Assembly: GCA_000435595.1 (NCBI GenBank)
Contig: FR895438.1
Coordinates: forward strand, 34,299-60,300
Origin: Firmicutes bacterium CAG:882
GTDB taxonomy: Bacteria; Bacillota; Clostridia; Lachnospirales; Lachnospiraceae
DNA: 26,002 nt
Reading direction: 5' to 3'
Positions 16,401 to 24,268 of this stretch are shown in pieces; the stretch's first letter is position 1; every line of letters begins with the position of its first letter. The notes under the pieces were generated by a model. It saw only the letters and a list, made by a program, of their open reading frames with translations, made no database searches and was not told where the DNA came from. The position numbers and the translations under genes were made by a program.

Positions 16401-16403
16401 AAG

Positions 16404-16883
16404 ATGAATTTTATGAAAAAACAGACCGCCGGAAGCGGTATCACATTTGTCGCTTTTGTTCTGTCAATAGCTGCCATTATTGTATATTTTGTAAATATAA
16501 ACAGTGTAGGATACTTTGAAAATGCTGCGGTTCCGGAAGCAGTGCTTTACAATGTGATAGGTATTGTTCTTCTTGCAGTCATTTTGGTGTTGTCACAGCT
16601 TCCATTAAGTGGAATTGTCGATAAACTGCTTACAATCGTTTCTGACATCATGAGGATTTGTGCACCTGTATTCTTTATATCAGCACTCCTGAGACTTGTT
16701 TCAAGCAGAGTACAGGGTTTTGCATTCATTTATTTTTCAAATGAGGAAGTTCTTCATGAGGTACAGACAGCAGAGAATATGTCATCGGCACATGGAACGA
16801 TTGCCAATATGGTATTACTCGGTGTTACTGCGGTAGCGGCAATGATAGCTGCATTCTTTAGTATTAAAAAGGTACAGAAATAA
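16404..16883 (+). CDS. Four-helix membrane protein next to the anchored GH3, function unknown
   Basis: This 159-residue protein starts 3 bp after the GH3 stop, with GGAGGAATAAAAG inside the end of that gene, so the two are translated together. Four hydrophobic helices are visible: about 12-33 (ITFVAFVLSIAAIIVYF), 45-70 (VLYNVIGIVLLAVILVL), 78-103 (IVSDIMRICAPVFFISALL) and 131-154 (MVLLGVTAVAAMIAAFF). An outside loop of about 27 residues between helices 3 and 4 contains FSNEEVLHEVQTAEN. The C-terminus is KKVQK. It has no recognised catalytic or transport motif. Its position suggests that it pairs with, folds or retains the membrane GH3 (inference). A second ATG at 16413 is possible. Confidence 0.78.
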   Translation: MNFMKKQTAGSGITFVAFVLSIAAIIVYFVNINSVGYFENAAVPEAVLYNVIGIVLLAVILVLSQLPLSGIVDKLLTIVSDIMRICAPVFFISALLRLVSSRVQGFAFIYFSNEEVLHEVQTAENMSSAHGTIANMVLLGVTAVAAMIAAFFSIKKVQK

Positions 16884-16891
16884 TAATGATG

Positions 16892-16918
16892 CCTCCCGGG
16901 GATAAATACCTCGGGAGG
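16892..16918 (+). other. Strong hairpin between operon genes
   Basis: CCTCCCGGGG (16892-16901) pairs with CCTCGGGAGG (16909-16918), a 10-bp stem with one wobble and a 7-nt loop. The following AATCTTTAATT lacks a real T run, so it is weak as a terminator. It may serve as an mRNA processing or stabilising element between the GH3 pair and the GH2 gene, reducing downstream expression. Confidence 0.55.
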
Positions 16919-16976
16919 AATCTTTAATTAAGAGCAATAAAAAAAGTATTGCCGCAGAGCGGAGGAAAGAATATAG

Positions 16977-19424
16977 ATGAAAAAAATAGACTTTAACGAA
17001 AACTGGTATTACAGACATCTCGATGCGAATGAGAAGGAAAAGAAAATAACACTGCCGCATGATGCGATGTGCCATGAGGTGCGTTCAATGGACAGCAGGG
17101 GACGTCACAATATCGGCTGGTTTGAGGGCTGTGATTATGTCTATAAAAAGCTTTTTTATGCTCCTGCCGGATATAAGGGCAATAGAATAGTGCTTGAATT
17201 TGAAGGTGTGTATCATAATGCGGAGGTGTATGTGAATGGAGAAAAGGCAGCATACAGACCTTACGGATACACGAATTTTTATGTGGATATTTCAGAGCTG
17301 TTAAAGTATGGTGAGGAGAATGAAATTCAGGTTATCGCCCACAATTCAGACCAGCCTAACAGCCGTTGGTATACAGGTTCGGGAATATACAGACCTGTAT
17401 GGATGTATATCGGAAGAAATAATTATGTGGATATTAATGGTGTCAGAATAAAAACCATAGGATATGATAAGAAATGTGACAAAGCAGAGATTGAAGTTGA
17501 AGTAAAAGCCACCGGCACATCACCGGTTGAGGTTGTAATAAACTCTCCTGACGGCAAGGCTGTATGCAGTGAAACATTAACGCGTGCAGATATTGAGGTG
17601 CAGGAGAAAAAGAAAATAAAAGTTGAATTGAAGCACCCGTCTCTATGGAATGTTGACACTCCGCAGCTTTACACATGTATTGTGAGATGTGGTGAGGATG
17701 AAGTGCGTGAGCATTTTGGAGTAAGGATGCTGACATGGACTTCAGATAACGGAATTGCGATAAACGGTGAGCATGTAATTTTGAAGGGTGCATGTATACA
17801 CCATGACAATGGAGTGCTTGGCGCATGTGCGTTTCCTGAGGCGGAGGAGAGAAAGATAAGGATTTTAAAGGAAACAGGATATAACGCAGTAAGATGTGCG
17901 CACAATCCGTGCTCAAAGGCACTTTTGGATGCCTGCGACAGGCTTGGAATGCTGGTTATGGATGAGTATACGGATATGTGGTATATTCATAAAAATGAAT
18001 ATGACTATGCGTCATATATGAGAGACTGGTGGCGGCAGGACTTAAAGGATATGGTTGATAAGGATTACAACCATCCGTGTGTGATTCTTTATTCTACAGG
18101 TAATGAAGTGGCTGAGACAGGTCAGAAGGAGGGTATCATGCTGACAGGTCAAATGACTGATTATCTTCATGAACTGGATGCAGCAAGACCTGTAAGCTGT
18201 GGAATCAATATATTTTTCAATCTGCTGTACTCGATGGGATTTGGAGTGTACAGCGATGAGAAGGCGAAAAAGGAAGCAGGAAATAAATCAAAGAAGAAAA
18301 CGGTCGGAAGCGAGTTTTACAATACACTCGCAGGGCTTTTGGGCGATAAAACCATGAAGCTTGGAGCGACATTGCATGCGTGTGATGTCAAGACAAGGGA
18401 CGCTTATGCCAACATGGATATTGCCGGATATAACTACGGAATTTTAAGATACAGGCATGACTTGAAAAAGTATCCTGACAGGCTGATTCTCGGAAGTGAG
18501 ACCTTCTGCAAGGACGCATATACATTTTATGAGATGGCAAAGCGTGAGAAGAGAATAGTGGGAGATTTCGTCTGGGCAGGCATGGACTATATAGGAGAAG
18601 CAGGAATCGGTGCGTGGGAGTATGAGGACTATGCGCCTGCGGACGGTAAGGAATGCGGATGGCTCACGGCAGGAAGCGGAAGAATTAACATTTTGGGATT
18701 TGCAGGCGGAGAGGCGGCATATACCAAGGTTGCTCTTGAGAAGGAGAAGGGACCGTTTATCGCAGTAAAGCCGGTATACCAGAGGGGCAGACATTCACCG
18801 TCGGCATGGAAAATGACGGATGCAATGGAGAGTTGGAGCTGGCGCGGATGCGAAGGGCTGAAGGCGGAGGTTGAGGTATATGCGAGGGCTGCGTCGGTTG
18901 AACTTTTTCTGAACGGAAGAAGTGTCGGAAAGAAGCGGCTGAAAAACTGCTGTAATATTAATTTCAAGGTTCCTTATGAGAATGGTGAGCTTATGGCTGT
19001 TTCATACAATGAAAACGGTGTGGAAACAGGACGGTGTATACTTAGGACCGCATCGGAAAACACAATGTTTACAATGAAACCTGAAAAAAATTCATTGAGG
19101 GAAGGAGAGCTTGGCTATATCAGGTTATCCTATACCGATGAGAACGGCATTTTAAAACCTATGGAAAAGCATCATATCACAATCAAGGTGGACGGCGGGA
19201 AGCTTGAAGGCTTTGGAAATGCCTGCCCGTACAATGAGAGCGGATATTGGAAAAATACTACAAAAACTTATTACGGGGAGGCACTTGCCGTTGTGAGGGC
19301 AGAAGAAGCCGACCGTGTTAAGATAACTGTGACGGATGAGATGGGAGAACATAGCTTAGAGATTCCCGTGTATACGGATGGGAAGGGAGGAAGAGATGTT
19401 GAAAATAAGGAGATTTACATGTGA
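16977..19424 (+). CDS. Glycoside hydrolase family 2, beta-galactosidase-like
   Basis: This 815-residue cytoplasmic retaining enzyme has no signal peptide. The GH2 sugar-binding domain (about 1-140) starts FNENWYYRHLD and has GVYHNAEVYVNG and GSGIYRPVW. A beta-sandwich (about 145-245) is followed by the catalytic barrel (about 250-600). The acid/base Glu377 lies in STGNEV, and the nucleophile Glu508 in LGSETF. The C-terminal part (about 620-815) holds further beta domains (VELFLNGRSVGKKRLK). An insertion around residues 415-450, rich in Lys (EKAKKEAGNKSKKK), interrupts the barrel. Galactosidase is the default call. Related GH2 enzymes cleave beta-glucuronides, beta-mannosides or other sugars, and the substrate cannot be fixed from sequence. 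GGAGGAAAG lies about 8 nt before the ATG. Its 3' end overlaps the rhamnosidase gene by 29 bp. Confidence 0.88.
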   Translation: MKKIDFNENWYYRHLDANEKEKKITLPHDAMCHEVRSMDSRGRHNIGWFEGCDYVYKKLFYAPAGYKGNRIVLEFEGVYHNAEVYVNGEKAAYRPYGYTNFYVDISELLKYGEENEIQVIAHNSDQPNSRWYTGSGIYRPVWMYIGRNNYVDINGVRIKTIGYDKKCDKAEIEVEVKATGTSPVEVVINSPDGKAVCSETLTRADIEVQEKKKIKVELKHPSLWNVDTPQLYTCIVRCGEDEVREHFGVRMLTWTSDNGIAINGEHVILKGACIHHDNGVLGACAFPEAEERKIRILKETGYNAVRCAHNPCSKALLDACDRLGMLVMDEYTDMWYIHKNEYDYASYMRDWWRQDLKDMVDKDYNHPCVILYSTGNEVAETGQKEGIMLTGQMTDYLHELDAARPVSCGINIFFNLLYSMGFGVYSDEKAKKEAGNKSKKKTVGSEFYNTLAGLLGDKTMKLGATLHACDVKTRDAYANMDIAGYNYGILRYRHDLKKYPDRLILGSETFCKDAYTFYEMAKREKRIVGDFVWAGMDYIGEAGIGAWEYEDYAPADGKECGWLTAGSGRINILGFAGGEAAYTKVALEKEKGPFIAVKPVYQRGRHSPSAWKMTDAMESWSWRGCEGLKAEVEVYARAASVELFLNGRSVGKKRLKNCCNINFKVPYENGELMAVSYNENGVETGRCILRTASENTMFTMKPEKNSLREGELGYIRLSYTDENGILKPMEKHHITIKVDGGKLEGFGNACPYNESGYWKNTTKTYYGEALAVVRAEEADRVKITVTDEMGEHSLEIPVYTDGKGGRDVENKEIYM

Positions 19425-21939
19425 AAATATGGCAGAAGGCTGTGTGACGGATAATTGTACACCGTCATTTGCCTTTTCGGTGGACAGTGACAGGCAGGGA
19501 GCATACATTAAAAAAGCGGTAATCTCGGTGGGAGACTGGAGCGTAACGACTGTTGAGCAGACAGGAGTGCCGTATGGCGGCATGGAATTAAAGCCGTTTG
19601 GCACATATACAGCAAAGCTCAAGGTATGGGATGATGCGGATGAGACGGCGGAGGCTGAGCTTACTTTTGAGACCGGAAGAATGTCAGAGCCATGGCATGC
19701 AGAGTGGATTACGGATGGAGAGTATCATTTTACCGAAAAAAAGGTATCACCGGTACCGATGACATTCAGAAAAAAATTCAATCTCGATAAAAATGTCAAG
19801 TCGGCGAGGATATATACGACGGCAATCGGTATATACGAGCTCGCGTTGAATGGGAGCAAGGTGGGCGATGAGTTCTTTGCACCGGGATTTACCTCGTATA
19901 AATCAAGGCTGCAATATCAGACATATGATGTGACTAAGGCTCTGAGGGAAAACAATGAGCTTTTGGTGACTGTTGCCGGAGGATGGGCGGTAGGTTCATT
20001 TATCTACACGAGGAAAAACCGTATCACGGCGGACAGACAGGCATTGCTTCTTGAGGTGCGCATTCAGTATGAGGACGGTACAATTCAGATTATTAAAACA
20101 GATTCTGACTGGGATGTTACGATGCGTGGCAGCTACAGGGCGGCAGATTTTTATGACGGTGAAACCTATGATGCAACGGTACGGCTGAATGACATTGATT
20201 ACCATAAAGCTGTTATTGAAAAAGTAAACATACATCCGATTATATCGGCGGCGTGCGGTGCTCCCGTGCGTGCACACGAGAAAATGCTTCCGGTTTCATG
20301 TAATTTAACCAAGGAAGGGTTTGTATATGATTTTGGTCAGAATTTTGCGGGCGTTGTTCAGTTGAAGCTGAAAGGAAAAAGAGGTCATAAGGTGACGGTG
20401 CGCCATGCAGAGATATTAAAACCCGACGGTACACTAAACACCGCGTTTTTGAGGACAGCAAAAGCGACTGCTCAGTATATCTGTGATGATGGGGAGCAGA
20501 CATACATGCCACGGCTCACATACATGGGATTTCGCTATATCTGCATATCGGGAATTGAAAAAGAGAATGTTGAGGTGGCAGCGTATGCGCTTTACTCGGA
20601 TATTGAACGTACCGGAAGCTTTGTATGTTCATCGGATAGGCTCAACCGCCTGCAGGAGAATATTATATGGAGTGCCAAATCGAACTTCATGGATATTCCT
20701 ACAGACTGCCCGCAGCGTGATGAACGTATGGGGTGGACGGGAGATATAGCAGTGTTTGCGCCGACGGCATGTTATAATTTTAATATGAGCAGATTTTTGA
20801 ACAAATGGCTTGCAGATATGAGAGCAGAACAGCTGAAAACAGGGGGAATACCAAATACCGTTCCGGCTCAGGGTTTCGGGTTTCCGACAACCATGCCTTC
20901 TATGGCAATCGAGTTCTGGGGCGATGCGTGCGTTATGGTGCCTTGGGCTGAGTATCAGGCATACGGGGATAAAAATATTTTAAAGAGCTGTTATCCTATG
21001 ATGAAAAAATATGTGGATGCGTGTCGGTTCTGGGCTGGAATGCTGAGTGTGGGAAAGCACAGATATTTATGGAATACACCGTCAGTGCTGCATTTTGGCG
21101 ACTGGGTGGCACCTGACGTCCCTAAGATGGCTCAGTGGCAGAAGAGAAGCAAATGGACGGCTACGGCGAGTCTGAAAAATACAAGCGGCATGCTCGCGGA
21201 TATAGCGCGGATTCTTGGACATGATGGCGATGCGGAAAAGTACGGGAAGGTAAGTGAAAATGCAGCAAAGGCATACCGTGATATACTTACGGACGGTAAT
21301 GGAAAGCTCCTTAGTGAATTTCAGACAGCGTATGTACTGCCATTATATTTTGGTATATTTGATGGCAAGGAGAGAGAGAATGCCGTTGAAAATCTGGTGA
21401 AGCTTGTTGAAAAAAATAATTACTGTATCGGGACAGGCTTTCCCGGAACACCGTATATCCTTTTTGCGTTGGCTGATAACGGAAGGGCAGATATTGCGTA
21501 CAGGATGCTTTTTAATGAGAAATGTCCGTCGTGGCTCTATGAGGTTAAGCAGGGGGCAACCACTATATGGGAGCGCTGGGATGGACTTGATGAGAATGGA
21601 GAGTGTCCTATAGGCGACGACGGCACGGACATGATGATTTCGTATAACCATTATGCAAGCGGAGCAGTGGGAGATTTTATGTACCGCAGGATAGCAGGAA
21701 TTGAGATGACGGAGCCGGGATACAGGCATTTCAGAATTAAGCCTGTTATGGATAATCGGATCAGCTCTGCAAGGGGAAGTGTTGAGACACCTTACGGCGA
21801 AATAGTTTCTGACTGGAAGATGGACAGCGGAAGATTTACCATACATGTGCATGTGCCTGTCGGTACTGAGTGTCGTCTTGAGCTTCCGGATGGAAGTGTA
21901 GAGCGCTTGACCGGCGGAAGCTATGAGAGAAATTTATAG
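19396..21939 (+). CDS. Glycoside hydrolase family 78 alpha-L-rhamnosidase
   Basis: It removes terminal alpha-L-rhamnose from glycosides by the inverting mechanism. The 847-residue protein lacks a signal peptide, so it works on imported material. An N-terminal Ig-like and beta-sandwich region (about 1-325) contains FTSYKSRLQYQTYDVT. It is followed by the jelly-roll domain with GFVYDFGQNFAGVVQLKLKG, then the (alpha/alpha)6 barrel (about 410-760). The barrel carries the hallmark DCPQRDERMGWTGD, with Asp437, the general-acid Glu443 and Asp450, and later KQGATTIWERWDG, with a second conserved Glu. A C-terminal beta-sandwich closes with GYRHFRIKP. I chose ATG 19396 because GGGAGGAAGAG lies directly upstream. 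It overlaps GH2 by 29 bp, indicating coupled expression, and the symporter follows 20 bp later. Confidence 0.93.
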   Translation: MLKIRRFTCENMAEGCVTDNCTPSFAFSVDSDRQGAYIKKAVISVGDWSVTTVEQTGVPYGGMELKPFGTYTAKLKVWDDADETAEAELTFETGRMSEPWHAEWITDGEYHFTEKKVSPVPMTFRKKFNLDKNVKSARIYTTAIGIYELALNGSKVGDEFFAPGFTSYKSRLQYQTYDVTKALRENNELLVTVAGGWAVGSFIYTRKNRITADRQALLLEVRIQYEDGTIQIIKTDSDWDVTMRGSYRAADFYDGETYDATVRLNDIDYHKAVIEKVNIHPIISAACGAPVRAHEKMLPVSCNLTKEGFVYDFGQNFAGVVQLKLKGKRGHKVTVRHAEILKPDGTLNTAFLRTAKATAQYICDDGEQTYMPRLTYMGFRYICISGIEKENVEVAAYALYSDIERTGSFVCSSDRLNRLQENIIWSAKSNFMDIPTDCPQRDERMGWTGDIAVFAPTACYNFNMSRFLNKWLADMRAEQLKTGGIPNTVPAQGFGFPTTMPSMAIEFWGDACVMVPWAEYQAYGDKNILKSCYPMMKKYVDACRFWAGMLSVGKHRYLWNTPSVLHFGDWVAPDVPKMAQWQKRSKWTATASLKNTSGMLADIARILGHDGDAEKYGKVSENAAKAYRDILTDGNGKLLSEFQTAYVLPLYFGIFDGKERENAVENLVKLVEKNNYCIGTGFPGTPYILFALADNGRADIAYRMLFNEKCPSWLYEVKQGATTIWERWDGLDENGECPIGDDGTDMMISYNHYASGAVGDFMYRRIAGIEMTEPGYRHFRIKPVMDNRISSARGSVETPYGEIVSDWKMDSGRFTIHVHVPVGTECRLELPDGSVERLTGGSYERNL

Positions 21940-21959
21940 ATGAAAAGAGGTACAACATT

Positions 21960-23432
21960 ATGAGCGACAATAAAAAAACAATATGGAATAATCCGTTTCT
22001 CCGTACCAGAGTTAAATCGGATAACGTAAAAGCACCGGAAATGCTTCTCGGGTACTTTATAGGACCGTTCGGAGCACTGCTTGCATCAGGTATATTTACC
22101 AGCATTTTACAGAATTATTTTACCGATGTTCTGAAGATGAATCTGACGTTTCTTACGACATTACAGCTGATTTCAACAATTCTTATTGTGATTGCCAACC
22201 TTGTAGTCGGACAGCTTATTGAACGCACAGGAACTCTTGCGGGAAAGGCGAGACCGTGGATTCTCTTATCGGCATTTACCATGTCTGTTGCAAGCGTACT
22301 TATGTTCATTGTTCCGTTCGAGGGAACGGCTAAGATGGTGTGGATTGCGATAGCGTACAATCTTTTCTATGCAGTGGCTTATCCTATATACAATACGGCT
22401 AATTCAACACTTATTCCCCTGTCGACGAGAAACAGTAAGCAGAGAGGTGTTCTTGCTTCATTTACCAACGTGGCAGGACTTGGCGTCATGGGAGCGGGAT
22501 CCATGGTATTCCCTATTCTCGTATCGTTCGTGTTAAAGGAAAACCGGCATCTCTGGTTCGTTGCGATGCTTGCAATAGCGATTTTTGCCGCGCTTACAAT
22601 TTTGCTTCAGTTCATGTTTACAAGAGAGAGGGTTACGGAAGAGCTTGCAAATACCGTGACGGAGCAGAATGAGGGCAATGCTTCGAGTGCACCATCGCTT
22701 GTAAAGCAGCTCAAGGCAGTTGCAAGTGAAAAGACATGGTGGATTGTCATGCTGTTCTACATAGGATTTCAGTGGAGCGGAGCGATAAAGAACGGTTCAA
22801 TGTCATATTACTGTAAATGGGTACTCGACAATTCGTATACCGGAAGTGTGGACGCATGGGGTGCATCACAGTCACTATTGTCAATAATGGGAGCTATTCC
22901 GATGGCAGTTGCGGCAGTTGTGGTTATTCCATTGTGTAATAAATACGGAAAGCGTATTATATGTATGTCAGGAATGCTTCTCGGAGCTGTCGGAGGCGTT
23001 ATTGCTATCATTGGAAATGGTAATATTGTTCCGGTTGCAGTAGGTGTTGCACTCAAATGCCTTGGTTCCGCACCTGCGTGTTATATGATACTTGCACTTC
23101 TTGCGGATGTGATAGACCACATCGAGTACAAAAGCCATATCAGAACGGACGGGCTTACCATGTCAATATACAGCTCCATCATGGTTGCCGGAACACCGAT
23201 ATGTAACGCGGTATTCAGTGCCGTGTTAAAGGGAAGTGGATATAATCAGAATGCAGATGTGGCTCTTGGAGTTTTAGGGCAGACACAGGCAGCGCAGACG
23301 GCAATCTCTGTCAGCTATATATGGGTTGAGACAATAGCGTATGTGATATGTGCAATACTTATTTTCTTCTTCACCATAGAAAAAAAGCTTCCTGAGGAAC
23401 AGAAGGAGATAGAAAACAGAAAAAATGCTTAA
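21960..23432 (+). CDS. GPH-family sugar:cation symporter (MFS-like)
   Basis: This 490-residue integral membrane protein has about 12 hydrophobic helices and belongs to the glycoside-pentoside-hexuronide family (MelB/XynP type). Family marks include the N-terminal LLGYFIGPFGALLASGI, the cytoplasmic loop GKARPWILLSAF, LIPLSTRNSKQRGVLASF and the late loop LADVIDHIEYKSHIRTDGL, which in this family links helices 10 and 11. It imports small glycosides with Na+ or H+. It sits 20 bp after the rhamnosidase gene with AAGAGG about 9 nt before the ATG, as the last gene of the GH2-GH78 unit. The likely cargo is a rhamnosylated or galactosylated oligosaccharide that GH78, GH2 and GH3 then cut (inference from context). 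No clear terminator follows. Confidence 0.9.
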   Translation: MSDNKKTIWNNPFLRTRVKSDNVKAPEMLLGYFIGPFGALLASGIFTSILQNYFTDVLKMNLTFLTTLQLISTILIVIANLVVGQLIERTGTLAGKARPWILLSAFTMSVASVLMFIVPFEGTAKMVWIAIAYNLFYAVAYPIYNTANSTLIPLSTRNSKQRGVLASFTNVAGLGVMGAGSMVFPILVSFVLKENRHLWFVAMLAIAIFAALTILLQFMFTRERVTEELANTVTEQNEGNASSAPSLVKQLKAVASEKTWWIVMLFYIGFQWSGAIKNGSMSYYCKWVLDNSYTGSVDAWGASQSLLSIMGAIPMAVAAVVVIPLCNKYGKRIICMSGMLLGAVGGVIAIIGNGNIVPVAVGVALKCLGSAPACYMILALLADVIDHIEYKSHIRTDGLTMSIYSSIMVAGTPICNAVFSAVLKGSGYNQNADVALGVLGQTQAAQTAISVSYIWVETIAYVICAILIFFFTIEKKLPEEQKEIENRKNA

Positions 23433-23452
23433 ATACTTTTAACAGCAGAATT

Positions 23453-23518
23453 ATTTTGATATAATCAGGGTATTGAGGTCGTATGAAAAATATGGCTTTG
23501 ATACCCCGATTTTGATAT
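23453..23518 (+). promoter_or_regulatory. Regulator-2 promoter region with 10-bp direct repeats and a hairpin
   Basis: TGATATAAT (23457-23465) is an extended -10 with a weak -35. ATTTTGATAT occurs twice (23453-23462 and 23509-23518). Each copy is followed two or three bases later by CAGG. GGGTAT (23468-23473) and ATACCC (23501-23506) form an inverted repeat. Between them lies a 10-codon ORF, MKNMALIPRF (23483-23515), with GAGG just upstream. It could be a leader peptide. No ribosome-stalling motif is recognised. Confidence 0.45.
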
Positions 23519-23557
23519 TACAGGTTTGAATAACACAGAACGGAGAAAGGTTTGAGC

Positions 23558-24268
23558 ATGATTCAAATTGCACTGGTGGAAGATGACGAAAACTATCAAA
23601 AAGAATTAACGGAATACCTGAAAACGTATGAGAAAGAAAGCGGAGAAAAGTTCAATATATCCGTATTTTCGGATGGAGATGAGATTGTTGAAAATTACAA
23701 AGCTGTCTATGATATTATTTTGATGGATATTGAAATGAAATTTATGGATGGAATGACGGCAGCGGAGCATATCAGAGAATATGATTCGGAGGTTGTCATA
23801 ATATTTATCACAAATATGCCACAGTATGTCATGAAGGGCTATACGGTGGATGCGCTTGACTATGTGTTAAAGCCTTTAAGCTATTATGCTTTTTCGCAGA
23901 AGATCGACCGCGCTTTGTCGAGAATGAAGCACAGAACCAAGAAATATATCACGGTTCCGATACGCGGAGGCGTTAAGAAGTTCGATGTATCAAAGCTTAC
24001 ATATATAGAGGTTCAGGACCATGACCTTGTGTATCACACTAAGGATGAGGATTTCAGGACGAAGGGCTCGCTCACGGAGGTTGAAGATGCACTGGATGAC
24101 ATGAATTTTTTCAGGTGCAATAAATGCTATATTGTGAACCTTGAATATGTGGAGACAGTGCAGGACTTTGATGTAAATGTGGGAAATGTGTGGATACAGG
24201 TGAGCCGCGCAAAGAAAAAGGCATTGCTCGATGCACTTAACAATTATATGAGCGAGGTGAGCAAATGA
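23558..24268 (+). CDS. LytTR-type response regulator (pair 2)
   Basis: This 236-residue paralogue of the regulator at 8135 has a receiver domain with VEDDE, the phospho-acceptor Asp57 in LMDIEM, Thr in FITN and Lys in LKPLSYYAF. The LytTR domain has KLTYIEVQDHDLVYHT and FFRCNKCYIVNLEYV. A TTG start 6 bp earlier (23552) is also possible, because GGAGAAAGG is placed between the two. I chose ATG 23558 because it gives a normal N-terminus (MIQIALVEDDE). The stop overlaps the kinase ATG in ATGA, so the pair is translationally coupled. The LytTR recognition region differs considerably from pair 1, consistent with a different or diverged binding site. It lies about 120 bp downstream of the symporter gene and has its own promoter. 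Confidence 0.92.
   Translation: MIQIALVEDDENYQKELTEYLKTYEKESGEKFNISVFSDGDEIVENYKAVYDIILMDIEMKFMDGMTAAEHIREYDSEVVIIFITNMPQYVMKGYTVDALDYVLKPLSYYAFSQKIDRALSRMKHRTKKYITVPIRGGVKKFDVSKLTYIEVQDHDLVYHTKDEDFRTKGSLTEVEDALDDMNFFRCNKCYIVNLEYVETVQDFDVNVGNVWIQVSRAKKKALLDALNNYMSEVSK

Noticed and set aside
16892..16930. Hairpin after the four-helix protein gene as an intrinsic terminator
   Set aside because: The stem is strong but no T run follows, so I list it as a hairpin of unknown role.
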